A stretch of 12,198 nucleotides of DNA from RYN-431 sp036388295 (GTDB lineage Bacteria; Planctomycetota; Phycisphaerae; Tepidisphaerales; Tepidisphaeraceae): contig DASVSC010000075.1 of the NCBI GenBank assembly GCA_036388295.1, positions 1 to 12,198 on the forward strand, read 5' to 3'. The position numbers and the translations under genes were made by a program. Under the pieces are notes generated by a model. It had not been told where the DNA came from, made no database searches, and worked only from the letters and a program-made list of their open reading frames with translations. Below are positions 1-6,579 of this stretch, piece by piece. Numbering within the stretch: the stretch's first letter is position 1; each line of letters starts with the position of its first letter.

Positions 1-309
1 CTGCGGGCCGGGCGGGCGGGCTTCGAGTGCTGGTACGTGCCCACGAGCCGCATCATTCACCTGGTCGGCCAGAGCAGCGGCGTGACGGGCACGCAGCGGA
101 CGCAGAAGCGCCGGCCGAAATACTGGTTCGACTCGCGGCGGCGGTACTTTGCCAATAATTTCGGGGCCGGAACTTTACACGCCGCGAACTTCTGTTGGCT
201 TGCCGGTTATCCGATAGGACGACTATGGCAACTGGCTCGATCGAAACCGCGCGAGGACCCGCCGCGGCTCTGGTGGGATTTTCTGCGCTACAACTACTTC
301 GCCCGATGA
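1..309 (+). CDS. GT2 glycosyltransferase, rhamnosyltransferase-like, C-terminal fragment (5' end outside window)
   Basis: The first frame is open from base 1 and ends at TGA 307-309, giving the last 102 residues of a protein that begins upstream. The fragment contains VPTSRIIHLVGQSSGVTG followed by RRPKYWFDSRRRYF (residues about 13-30 and 41-54 of the fragment). This 'H-x-x-GQSSGVT ... R-Y-WF-x-SRRRYF' arrangement is typical of the C-terminal end of family 2 glycosyltransferases annotated as dTDP-rhamnosyl or related sugar transferases in EPS clusters. The catalytic half with the DXD motif is not in the window, so donor and acceptor sugars cannot be stated. Its stop codon overlaps the start of the next gene (ATGA, 306-309), implying translational coupling within one operon. 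Confidence is good for a GT2 tail and modest for rhamnose specificity. Confidence 0.8.
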   Translation: MRAGRAGFECWYVPTSRIIHLVGQSSGVTGTQRTQKRRPKYWFDSRRRYFANNFGAGTLHAANFCWLAGYPIGRLWQLARSKPREDPPRLWWDFLRYNYFAR

Positions 310-1007
310 ACGACAACGAACGCATCGCCGCCGCCCTGGCTTCGGCCCCGAAGACGCAGTCGCCGCCGCACGGCGAGCGGCCGGAGAGCGACGTCACGCT
401 CGGGCATTTCAACCAGAACCCGTCAGGCATCGGCTTCTTCGCCCTGCTGCGCGAGGACTGGGAGACGCACGAAAAAGACTTCCTCAGCCAAGGCCTCTGG
501 GCCATCGCCGTGCACCGCTTCGGCAACTGGCGGATGGGCATTCGCCCGAAGCTCCTGCGACTGCCGTTCACGATTCTTTACAAAGCGCTCTACAAGTTCG
601 TCGAATGGACGTGCGGCATCAGCCTGAACTACACCGTGCTGGTCGGGCGGCGCGTGCACATCTGGCACCACGGCGGCATGATCCTGGGCGCGCTCTCCAT
701 CGGCAATGGCGTGCACATTCGGCAGAACACCACGTTCGGCGTCGCCCGCCGCGGCGACGGCCGCTGGATGAAGCCGACCATCGGTGACCGGGTCGATATC
801 GGCGCCGGCGCCGTGATCGTTGGCGACATCACGATCGGGCACGACAGCGGCATCGGGGCGAACGCCGTGGTCACCAAGGACGTGCCGCCGAACCACATCG
901 CCGTCGGCGTGCCGGCGGTCCTCAAGAAGCGAGGAGAACGCCGCGAGGGAAGAGGCGTGACTAAAGGCGACGACACGCCCGCTGAATCAGTGCCGTCCCG
1001 TTCCTAA
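306..1007 (+). CDS. Serine acetyltransferase-like (left-handed beta-helix) acyltransferase of an EPS cluster
   Basis: A 233-aa protein. The start is ATG 306, overlapping the preceding TGA; the frame is open further upstream, but that would run inside the neighbouring gene. Residues about 43-105 form an alpha-helical lead-in (FFALLREDWETHEKD, then AVHRFGNWRMG), as in CysE-like proteins. Residues about 108-205 carry hexapeptide repeats: VGRRVHIWHHGG (113-124, with the conserved His-His-x-Gly-Gly site), SIGNGVHIRQNTTFG (131-145), IGDRVDIGAGAVIVGD (159-174), IGANAVVTKDVPPN (183-196) and VGVPAVL. The last of these is the usual C-terminal cap of the family. Family members bind acetyl-CoA and use the catalytic His to acetylate a hydroxyl. 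Between glycosyltransferase genes the acceptor is more likely a sugar of the polysaccharide than serine; this is inferred from context. The tail after about residue 207 is charged and low complexity. True CysE cannot be excluded. Confidence 0.85.
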   Translation: MNDNERIAAALASAPKTQSPPHGERPESDVTLGHFNQNPSGIGFFALLREDWETHEKDFLSQGLWAIAVHRFGNWRMGIRPKLLRLPFTILYKALYKFVEWTCGISLNYTVLVGRRVHIWHHGGMILGALSIGNGVHIRQNTTFGVARRGDGRWMKPTIGDRVDIGAGAVIVGDITIGHDSGIGANAVVTKDVPPNHIAVGVPAVLKKRGERREGRGVTKGDDTPAESVPSRS

Positions 1008-1029
1008 GTCTTCACGCTTGGTCGTTTTT

Positions 1030-1989
1030 ATGTCGTACGGAATCGTCGCAATCGGTCGCAATGAAGGCGAGCGCCTCCGCTCCTGCCTGACGGCGGCGCT
1101 GGCCACCCGATCGGCCGGCGTCGTTTACGTCGACAGCGGCTCGACCGACGGCTCGCGCGACCTGGCGCGGGCCATGCGGGTCGAGGTCGTCGAACTCGAC
1201 TTGTCGATCCCATTCACGGCCGCCCGGGCGCGAAACGAAGGATTCGCCCTCCTGCTGGAACTGCGGCCGGACATTGAGTTCGTTCAATTCCTCGACGGCG
1301 ACTGCGAATTGCGTCCCGACTGGTGCGACCGGGCGGTCGCCGAACTGAATACCAAGCCGAAGGCCGCCGTCGTTTGCGGGCGGCGACGCGAGCGTTTTCC
1401 CGACGCCACCGTCTGGAACAAGCTCTGCGATATCGAGTGGAACACCCCGATCGGCCAGGCGAACAGCTGTGGCGGCGACGCGATGTTCCGTGTCGCCCCG
1501 TTCAAGGCGGCCGGCGGTTACACTGCGGACGTCATCGCCGGCGAAGAGCCGGAACTGTGCGCCCGCCTGCGCGCGGCGGGATGGGAAGTCTGGCGCATCG
1601 ACGCCGAGATGACGCTGCACGACGCTGCGATGACGAGCGCGAAACAATGGTGGAAGCGCAACGTCCGCGCCGGCCACGCTTACGCCGAGGGCAACGCCCG
1701 GCACGGCGCGGAGCCGGAGCGGTTTTGGGAGAAGGAAGTTCGCAGCAACAAGATCTGGGGAACGGCCGCCCTGCTGCCGCTTGTCTGGCCGCTGCACGCG
1801 GCTTTAGCGCTCAAAGTAGCGCATTACATGCATCACGGCCGGGGTTTGTCGTCATTGGACGCGCTGCGCTACGGTGCGGCGACGGCGGCGGGCAAATTGC
1901 CGCAGATGCTCGGCCAGCGCAAGTACTACGCCGACCGCCGCGCCGGCCGTCGGGCGTCGATTATCGAATACAAAGGTCCGCAACAGTGA
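1030..1989 (+). CDS. GT2 family glycosyltransferase
   Basis: A 319-aa protein of the GT-A fold. I chose ATG 1030 because the family's beta-1 strand begins at once after it (MSYGIVAIGRNEGERL); the in-frame TTG at 1018 would add only four residues. Nucleotide-binding motifs are VYVDSGSTDGS (residues 32-42, with D35 and D40) and the metal-binding DGD at 89-91 in FLDGDCEL. The downstream GGDAMFR and AGEEPELCARLRAAGWEVW segments match the acceptor/catalytic-base region of processive and non-processive GT2 enzymes. An LHDAAMTSAKQWWKRNVRAG segment follows, as in many EPS-cluster GT2 enzymes. A moderately hydrophobic stretch near residues 240-260 could be a membrane-associated helix. It probably adds one sugar to the lipid-linked repeat unit at the cytoplasmic face; donor and linkage cannot be read from the sequence. 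It lies 22 bp after the acyltransferase gene and is likely co-transcribed. Confidence 0.88.
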   Translation: MSYGIVAIGRNEGERLRSCLTAALATRSAGVVYVDSGSTDGSRDLARAMRVEVVELDLSIPFTAARARNEGFALLLELRPDIEFVQFLDGDCELRPDWCDRAVAELNTKPKAAVVCGRRRERFPDATVWNKLCDIEWNTPIGQANSCGGDAMFRVAPFKAAGGYTADVIAGEEPELCARLRAAGWEVWRIDAEMTLHDAAMTSAKQWWKRNVRAGHAYAEGNARHGAEPERFWEKEVRSNKIWGTAALLPLVWPLHAALALKVAHYMHHGRGLSSLDALRYGAATAAGKLPQMLGQRKYYADRRAGRRASIIEYKGPQQ

Positions 1990-2063
1990 GTCACACGATG
2001 CAGCACCTCATTTCCACATGGTTCGGCCGGACGGGCTCGACGCGTATAGCCCTTTGGTCCGGG

Positions 2064-2092
2064 TTGACGCCCGTGGCCGCAGGTCCTATCAC
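2064..2092 (+). promoter_or_regulatory. Candidate sigma70-type promoter in the 224-bp gap before the second complete GT2 gene
   Basis: TTGACG (2064-2069) is followed after exactly 17 bases by TATCAC (2087-2092), matching the -35 consensus at 5 of 6 and the -10 consensus at 4 of 6 positions. It lies in the 1990-2213 gap, which is visibly less codon-like than the flanking genes, and would give a leader of roughly 115 bases before ATG 2214. Sequence match only; such pairs occur by chance, and promoter rules in the suspected phylum are poorly known. Confidence 0.3.
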
Positions 2093-2213
2093 GCCTACTG
2101 CAACGGTGGAAAATGCCATTGACGGGCAAACGGGCATGGCCTTTCGGGGCGATCGGCACACACAAGCTCCGGTAAAGTCCCGTAAAAATCCGATACAGGG
2201 TGAAGCCGAATTG

Positions 2214-3185
2214 ATGACGCAATCGATCGACACCCTCGCCGCCCGCCTGCCGTCGCGCCGGTACTGCCTGATCTCGCCCTGTCGGGACGAGGCCGAGTTC
2301 GCGCGGATCACGCTCGCCTGCATCGACGCCCAAACAATCCGGCCGGCGCTGTGGGTCATTGTTGACGACGGATCGACTGATGCGACACCCGCCCTGCTCG
2401 CCGACTTTGCCGCCTCGCGCGACTGGGTGCGCGTGCTACGTCGCGACGACCGCGGCAGCCGCCGCGTCGGCCCGGGCGTGATCGACGCCTTTTACGCCGG
2501 CTACGACACAATCAACCCGGACGACTTCGACTACGTTTGCAAGATCGACGTCGACCTGGACCTGCCGCCGACGTATTTCGAGCGGATGATCGAGCGCATG
2601 GAAGCCAACCCGCGGCTGGCGACGATTTCGGGCAAGCCGTACATGCGTTTCCACGGCCGCCTCGTTTCGGAGCTGTGCGGTGACGAGAACTCCGTCGGGA
2701 TGGTGAAGTTCTTCCGCACCGCCGCGTTCCAGGAAATCGGCGGTTTCGTCCGGCAAGTGATGTGGGACGGCATCGACGGCCACCGCTGCCGCATGCACGG
2801 TTGGCAGGCGCGGAGCGTGGACGACCCTGAAACACGTTTCATCCACCTGCGTCCGATGGGCACCAGCCAGACCAGTTGGTGGGCGGGCCGGGCGCGACAC
2901 GGGTTCGGTCAGTACTTCATGGGCACGGGCTTCACCTATATGTTTGCTAGTTGCCTGTTCCGCCTCGCCCACCCGCCGGCCGTGATCGGCAGCGTCGCCA
3001 TGCTGTGGGGCTGGCTGTCGAGCGCGTACCACAAGCTGGACCGCTACGACGACATCCCGTTTCGCCAGTTTCTGAAACGCTACCACCGCGCTTGTCTGAT
3101 CCAAGGCAAAGCCCGGGCGACCGCCGCGTTCGATGCCGAAGCACTTAAACGGTGGAACCCCACCGACGCCGTGCGCAAATCTTAG
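2214..3185 (+). CDS. GT2 family glycosyltransferase with C-terminal hydrophobic segment
   Basis: A 323-aa protein. The frame is open far upstream and another ATG lies at 1998, but the sequence between does not look like a glycosyltransferase and is not codon-biased like the genes. ATG 2214 follows a purine-rich AGGGTGAAG (2197-2205) and places the catalytic domain at the usual distance. GT2 motifs: YCLISPCRDEAEF (residues 17-29), VIVDDGSTDATPAL (48-61, D51/D52), and the metal-binding DVD at 112-114 in CKIDVDLDLP. A WDGIDGHRCRMHGW segment (184-197) sits where GT2 enzymes carry the acceptor and base motif. Residues about 240-270 (YMFASCLFRLAHPPAVIGSV and on) are hydrophobic and could anchor the enzyme to the membrane. 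The likely role is sugar addition to the EPS precursor on the inner face of the membrane; substrates are unknown. A 310-bp non-coding gap follows. Confidence 0.87.
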   Translation: MTQSIDTLAARLPSRRYCLISPCRDEAEFARITLACIDAQTIRPALWVIVDDGSTDATPALLADFAASRDWVRVLRRDDRGSRRVGPGVIDAFYAGYDTINPDDFDYVCKIDVDLDLPPTYFERMIERMEANPRLATISGKPYMRFHGRLVSELCGDENSVGMVKFFRTAAFQEIGGFVRQVMWDGIDGHRCRMHGWQARSVDDPETRFIHLRPMGTSQTSWWAGRARHGFGQYFMGTGFTYMFASCLFRLAHPPAVIGSVAMLWGWLSSAYHKLDRYDDIPFRQFLKRYHRACLIQGKARATAAFDAEALKRWNPTDAVRKS

Positions 3186-3495
3186 GCATGTTTTCCCGAG
3201 CGGCAGTTTGACGCACAACCATCGTCAAGGTTTGCCTATTTTCCCAACATTCGTACGCTAACGACGCCCATAACAAAATATTTGCTGGTTTACGGCCTAC
3301 GTTAAGAAGTGTCGATATGAGTAATGACGTCGCAGCGGCCTGAGCCCCAAGCGGATTGCTGTTGCGTTTTAGAGACCGTCTGTGCAAAAATAGGCGAAGC
3401 GTTCGGAATCGGGCGGCGACTTCATTACGACGGCGTAGCCGGCGGCTCGGAAGTCGGGCCAGGTCGAACAAGTCAGGGGCAGGGAGATACGCAGC
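3186..3495. other. 310-bp intergenic gap, locally AT-richer, no gene recognised
   Basis: Between the GT2 stop and the GTG of the GT26 fusion there is no convincing reading frame. The portion from about 3231 to 3330 is clearly richer in A and T than the rest of the window (for example CATAACAAAATATTTG at 3269-3284), which suits a promoter region. I found no pair of -35/-10 hexamers with good spacing: the TTGACG at 3208-3213 has its nearest -10-like TATTTT 23 bases away. No stem followed by a T-run is seen after 3185. The first half may carry the promoter of a second transcription unit starting at 3496, which is inference from position and composition. Confidence 0.4.
3481..3486 (+). promoter_or_regulatory. 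Ribosome binding site fixing the GTG start of the GT26 fusion gene
   Basis: AGGGAG ends nine bases before GTG 3496. It is one of few good Shine-Dalgarno matches in the window and favours GTG 3496 (or GTG 3499 directly after it) over internal starts nearer the recognisable domain at residue 48. Confidence 0.55.
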
Positions 3496-5436
3496 GTGGT
3501 GTTTGTCCGTTATCGCGAAGCATCCGCTGAACTAGCCTCTACCGACACGGCCTTACGGTCGGCGTCGGAAGCGATTCAATTCCCGACGCCCCCGCGTTCG
3601 CCACAGAACGGCTCGGTCGACGAAAACCCGTTGCCGGTCGTCCGCATCCGGGGTGTCGAATTGCACGCCATCACCGAACAACAGTGCATCGATCACATTC
3701 TGGACGCCTTGACGGCCGGCATTGGCGGGTCGGTCGTTACGCCCAATCTCGATATTATTCGCCGCTGCACCCGCGACCTGAAGTTTGCCGCGCTGGTGAG
3801 TGAAGCCGACTTGGTCGTTCCGGACGGCACGCCGCTGATCTGGGCTTCGCGCTTGGCTGGGACGCCGCTCCCGCAGCGGATCGCGGGCAGCGATCTGATT
3901 CGCTCGCTCACCGCCGGCGCCGCCACGGCCGGCCGTTCGATTTTCCTGCTCGGCGGCATGCCCGGCGCGGCCGAAGGGGCAGCGCGGGTGCTGCAGGCGG
4001 CTTCGCCGGGCCTGAAAGTGGCCGGCACGTACTGCCCGCCGCTGGGCTTTGAGAACAACCCGGACGAGATGACCCGCATTTCGCGGCTGCTGGTGGAAAC
4101 CGCGCCCGACATCGTCTGGGTCGCGCTCGGCTCGCCGAAACAGGAAAATCTGATCAACCGCCTGCGCGACGTGCTGCCGCGGGCCTGGTGGCTGGGCGTG
4201 GGCATCAGCTTCAGCTTCCTGACCGGCGAAGTCCGGCGCGCGCCGCGCTGGGCCCAGAAATTGGGCATGGAATGGCTGCACCGCTTGTCGCAGGAGCCGA
4301 AGCGGCTGGCCAAGCGCTACCTCGTCGACGGCCTGCCGTTCTGCGGCACCCTGTTGGTGGGGGCGGCCATCCAACGGATCACCGGCACCGCCGACCACCA
4401 CGCCGGCCATCGCTACCGCGGCCGCCGCGCGCACCGCACCGAACTAATGGCCGCGCCCGGCGAACCGGTCGGCCCGTTCAACATGCCCGCGTCCGGCGTC
4501 GCTGCGACCCAACCGCCCGCGCCGCCTGCCGTCCCTGCCGTGCGGCACGGCAATGGCAGCGCCCGCGGGCTGCGGCGGTTGAAGGCCGTTATCCTGCTCG
4601 GCGGCAAGGTCCGCCAGACGTCGCTCGGCGCGGCCCTCGATCGTTCCGTGCTCGACCTCCCGCTGGAACAGAACGGCACCCTGCTCAACCACTGGATCAT
4701 GCAGTGTGGCGGCCTGGCCCGACGCGTCGGCCTGGAAGATCTGCTCGTCCGCGTGATGGTGGATCAAAAGGCGTTCGAGCCGAAAAGCATCGACCCCAGC
4801 TTCGCCGGCATGGTGCGTGTGGAACGCGACCGCAGCAGTTTCCGCGGCACCGGCGGCCTGCTTGCCGACATCGCCGCCGATTACGGTGACGACGACCTGA
4901 TCCTCGTCGCCAACGCCAGCCAGGTGCTGCTCGACCCGCTCTCGGCCATCGCGCAGGCCCTGGACCACAAGACCGGCGATTTCACGCTCATCAGCCACAA
5001 GGACGGCACGGCCAGCGGCATCATGCTGCTGGCGTGCAAGACCGTGCGGGCGATCAACCCCGTCGGCTTCATCGACCTCAAGGAACAAGCCCTTCCCAGC
5101 ATCGCCAAGGCCCACGACGTGCGCGTCGTGCACTGCCGCCAGCCGACGGGACTGCCGCTGTTCTCGTTGACCGATTACATCAGTGCCCTTCAGCAATACC
5201 ACCGCCGCCGCGCCTCGCGGCGGGCCCGGACGAATCCGCTCGGCGAAGACTTCGCCCGGCATTTCGCCATCGTCGAACCGGGCGCCGAAGTCGCCGACAG
5301 CGCGTACCTGCACGACGCCGTCATCCTCAGCGGCGCGGTCGTGGAGCCGGGGGCGGCCGTCATTCGCTCGCTCGTGCTTCCCGGGACAGTCGTCAAGGCG
5401 GGGGCGGAAGTCAGCGATCAACTCGTCGGGGCCTGA
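3496..5436 (+). CDS. WecG/TagA/CpsF (GT26) glycosyltransferase fused to a degenerate nucleotidyltransferase-like and beta-helix module
   Basis: A 646-aa protein, more than twice the usual length of GT26 enzymes (about 240-260 aa). Residues 1-45 are a variable leader. Residues 48-297 are a complete GT26 domain: TPNLDI (82-87), VPDGTP with D110, GSD (131-133), FLLGG (150-154), ALGSPKQE (210-217), GVGISFSFLTGEVRRAPRW (234-252) and the terminal EWLHRLSQEPKRLAKRY (259-275). The family transfers ManNAc, ManNAcA or related residues onto undecaprenyl-PP-sugar. A Pro/Ala-rich linker (about 298-358) leads to residues 362-560, which resemble a sugar-phosphate nucleotidyltransferase: KAVILLGGK (363-371), then LDLPLEQNGTLLNHW and FRGTGGLLADIA. 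However, the G-x-G-T/S-R signature loop is replaced (GGKVRQTS) and the usual metal-binding D-x-D/G region reads VANASQVL (471-478), so catalysis is doubtful. Residues 591-636 are hexapeptide-type repeats (VEPGAEVADSAYLHDAVILS and on). A scaffold or binding role for the C-terminal half is inference. Confidence 0.87.
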   Translation: MVFVRYREASAELASTDTALRSASEAIQFPTPPRSPQNGSVDENPLPVVRIRGVELHAITEQQCIDHILDALTAGIGGSVVTPNLDIIRRCTRDLKFAALVSEADLVVPDGTPLIWASRLAGTPLPQRIAGSDLIRSLTAGAATAGRSIFLLGGMPGAAEGAARVLQAASPGLKVAGTYCPPLGFENNPDEMTRISRLLVETAPDIVWVALGSPKQENLINRLRDVLPRAWWLGVGISFSFLTGEVRRAPRWAQKLGMEWLHRLSQEPKRLAKRYLVDGLPFCGTLLVGAAIQRITGTADHHAGHRYRGRRAHRTELMAAPGEPVGPFNMPASGVAATQPPAPPAVPAVRHGNGSARGLRRLKAVILLGGKVRQTSLGAALDRSVLDLPLEQNGTLLNHWIMQCGGLARRVGLEDLLVRVMVDQKAFEPKSIDPSFAGMVRVERDRSSFRGTGGLLADIAADYGDDDLILVANASQVLLDPLSAIAQALDHKTGDFTLISHKDGTASGIMLLACKTVRAINPVGFIDLKEQALPSIAKAHDVRVVHCRQPTGLPLFSLTDYISALQQYHRRRASRRARTNPLGEDFARHFAIVEPGAEVADSAYLHDAVILSGAVVEPGAAVIRSLVLPGTVVKAGAEVSDQLVGA

Positions 5437-5450
5437 CCGCCCGGTCGGCC

Positions 5451-5462
5451 TGTCGATCGACA
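5451..5462. repeat. Perfect 12-bp palindrome after the GT26 fusion gene
   Basis: TGTCGATCGACA is exactly self-complementary and lies 14 bases downstream of the stop at 5434-5436. A 5-bp stem (GACCG/CGGTC, 5435-5446) sits directly before it. There is no T-run, so it does not look like an intrinsic terminator. It could be a protein-binding site or chance; I cannot decide from one copy. Confidence 0.35.
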
Positions 5463-5523
5463 ATAGAATGGCCAATTAAGTCGTGGCGTGTGCCCGGCCG
5501 GCCCGATAACTTGGAGAGACTCG

Positions 5524-5543
5524 GCCGCCCCGGTGTGGGCGGC
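5524..5543 (+). other. Small perfect hairpin upstream of the exosortase gene
   Basis: GCCGCCC (5524-5530) and GGGCGGC (5537-5543) form a 7-bp all-GC stem with a 6-base loop, ending 26 bases before ATG 5570. The following bases (GTCGCCGTTGTTATG) contain only a poor T-tract, so a terminator reading is weak. It may shape the leader of the exosortase mRNA, or be incidental in GC-rich DNA. Confidence 0.35.
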
Positions 5544-5569
5544 GTCGCCGTTGTTATGACCGCCCTGTG

Positions 5570-6454
5570 ATGACCGTGCTGAGCCGACCCAAGATCACGC
5601 CTTCCCTTGCCGTGCTGGCCTTCGTGCTGGCACTGTTCGGCGTCGCCGTCACCCACCGCGCCTGGGCCGACATCGCCCGCATCGGCTGGGAACTGCCCGA
5701 ATACCAGCACGTATTCCTCGTCCCCTTCGTGGCCGCGTTCCTTTGCTACGTGCGGCGGGAACGACTGAATTACCTGCGACTATCGGGCACGGCGCTCGGC
5801 CCGACGCTGGTGATCATCGGCTGGGTCGCGGGCAGTTATGGCTATAACTACCGTGTGCAGGCCCTGTTCCACGTCGGCGCGGTGCTGGTGCTGATCGGCT
5901 GCCTGACCGCCGCCCTGGGCAAGCAGGTGCTGTTCCGGTTCATGCCCGCGGCCGTCGTCATGCTGCTGATCGTGCCGATCCCCGGCGACGTCCGCCGGCA
6001 GATCAGCCAGCCGCTGCAGCAATACACCGCACAAATCGCCAGTTATCTCCTGGGCCTCATCGGCGTCCTTACCGAAGTCCGGGGGAGCGTCATCGTGATC
6101 AATGACCAGCCCGTGGCGGTGGCCGAGGCGTGCAACGGCATGCGGATGGTCTTCCCGCTGCTGCTGATTTCCTACGGCTTCGCGTACGGCCTGCCGCTTC
6201 GCGTCGGCGTTCGGATTCTGATCGTGCTGCTCAGCCCCTTGGTGGCGCTGGCGTGCAATGTGCTGCGGGTGTTGCCGCTGGTCTGGCTGCAGGGCCAGGG
6301 GCAGGCGGGCCAAAGCTGGGGCGAACGCCTGCACGAGCAGAGCGGCTGGGTCATGGTGCCGCTGGCGTTCCTGGTGCTGCTGGGCCTGATCCGGCTGCTG
6401 CGCTGGGGCATGGTGCCGGTCTACCGGTACCCGCTGGCGTCGCAGGGGCATTGA
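5570..6454 (+). CDS. xrt: Exosortase (membrane transpeptidase/protease of the PEP-CTERM-type sorting system)
   Basis: A 294-aa multi-pass membrane protein with about eight hydrophobic helices from residue 11 to 279. The exosortase signature is intact: the catalytic Cys C188 in VAVAEACNGMRM (182-193), the conserved Arg R233 in ACNVLRV (228-234), and His H255 in ERLHEQSGW (252-260). The early EYQHVFLVPFVAAFL segment (44-58) matches the conserved cytosol/periplasm boundary motif. Exosortases cleave C-terminal sorting tags (PEP-CTERM and variants) of exported proteins, analogous to sortase, and typically sit in EPS loci, as here. I chose ATG 5570 over the adjoining in-frame GTG 5567; neither has a clear Shine-Dalgarno sequence, and a four-codon reading frame (ATG 5556 to TGA 5568-5570) overlaps the start as TGATG. 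The domain fused to XrtA at its C-terminus (EpsI) is here a separate downstream protein. Subtype not assigned. Confidence 0.93.
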   Translation: MTVLSRPKITPSLAVLAFVLALFGVAVTHRAWADIARIGWELPEYQHVFLVPFVAAFLCYVRRERLNYLRLSGTALGPTLVIIGWVAGSYGYNYRVQALFHVGAVLVLIGCLTAALGKQVLFRFMPAAVVMLLIVPIPGDVRRQISQPLQQYTAQIASYLLGLIGVLTEVRGSVIVINDQPVAVAEACNGMRMVFPLLLISYGFAYGLPLRVGVRILIVLLSPLVALACNVLRVLPLVWLQGQGQAGQSWGERLHEQSGWVMVPLAFLVLLGLIRLLRWGMVPVYRYPLASQGH

Positions 6455-6466
6455 AGATTGAGAGAC

Positions 6467-6573
6467 AGTAGCGAGTAGCTGATGGCCGGTAGCTAAGAAA
6501 GAGAAACGACTCGAAAGCGAACTCACACGTGCCTTCTTCAGCTATTAGCCACTCGCTACTAGCCACCAGCTTC
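6467..6573. repeat. Intergenic inverted repeat built of 7-nt units (element 1)
   Basis: The arms 6467-6486 and 6541-6560 are complementary at 17 of 20 positions. Two of the three exceptions would be G-U pairs in RNA (6481/6546 and 6484/6543) and the third is A-C (6477/6550). The loop is 54 bases, with a purine-rich left half. The arms are tandem heptads: GTAGCGA, GTAGCTG, ATGGCCG, GTAGCTA from 6468 to 6495, and CAGCTAT, TAGCCAC, TCGCTAC, TAGCCAC, CAGCTTC from 6539 to 6573. It fills the gap between the exosortase stop and the ATG of the EpsI-like gene and ends six bases before that ATG. A similar architecture recurs at 9566-9650. Confidence 0.75.
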
Positions 6574-6579
6574 TTCCCT

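Noticed and set aside
2113..2175. 20-codon frame (ATG 2113) after a GGTGGA in the gap before the second GT2
   Set aside because: The purine stretch is only two bases from the ATG, too close for a ribosome binding site, and the peptide has no leader-like features.
3145..3471. 108-residue minus-strand frame covering most of the 3186-3495 gap
   Set aside because: It would start at TTG without a ribosome binding site, overlaps the end of the GT2 gene, and its composition is unlike the genes here; no recognisable family.
5524..5543. Intrinsic terminator after the GT26 fusion gene
   Set aside because: The 7-bp GC stem is real, but the downstream bases lack a T-run and the same-strand exosortase gene starts 27 bases later; kept only as a hairpin.
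6529..6579. 17-residue N-terminal extension of the EpsI-like protein
   Set aside because: The added codons lie within the heptad inverted repeat and would precede a complete membrane anchor; ATG 6580 is more consistent with the family.
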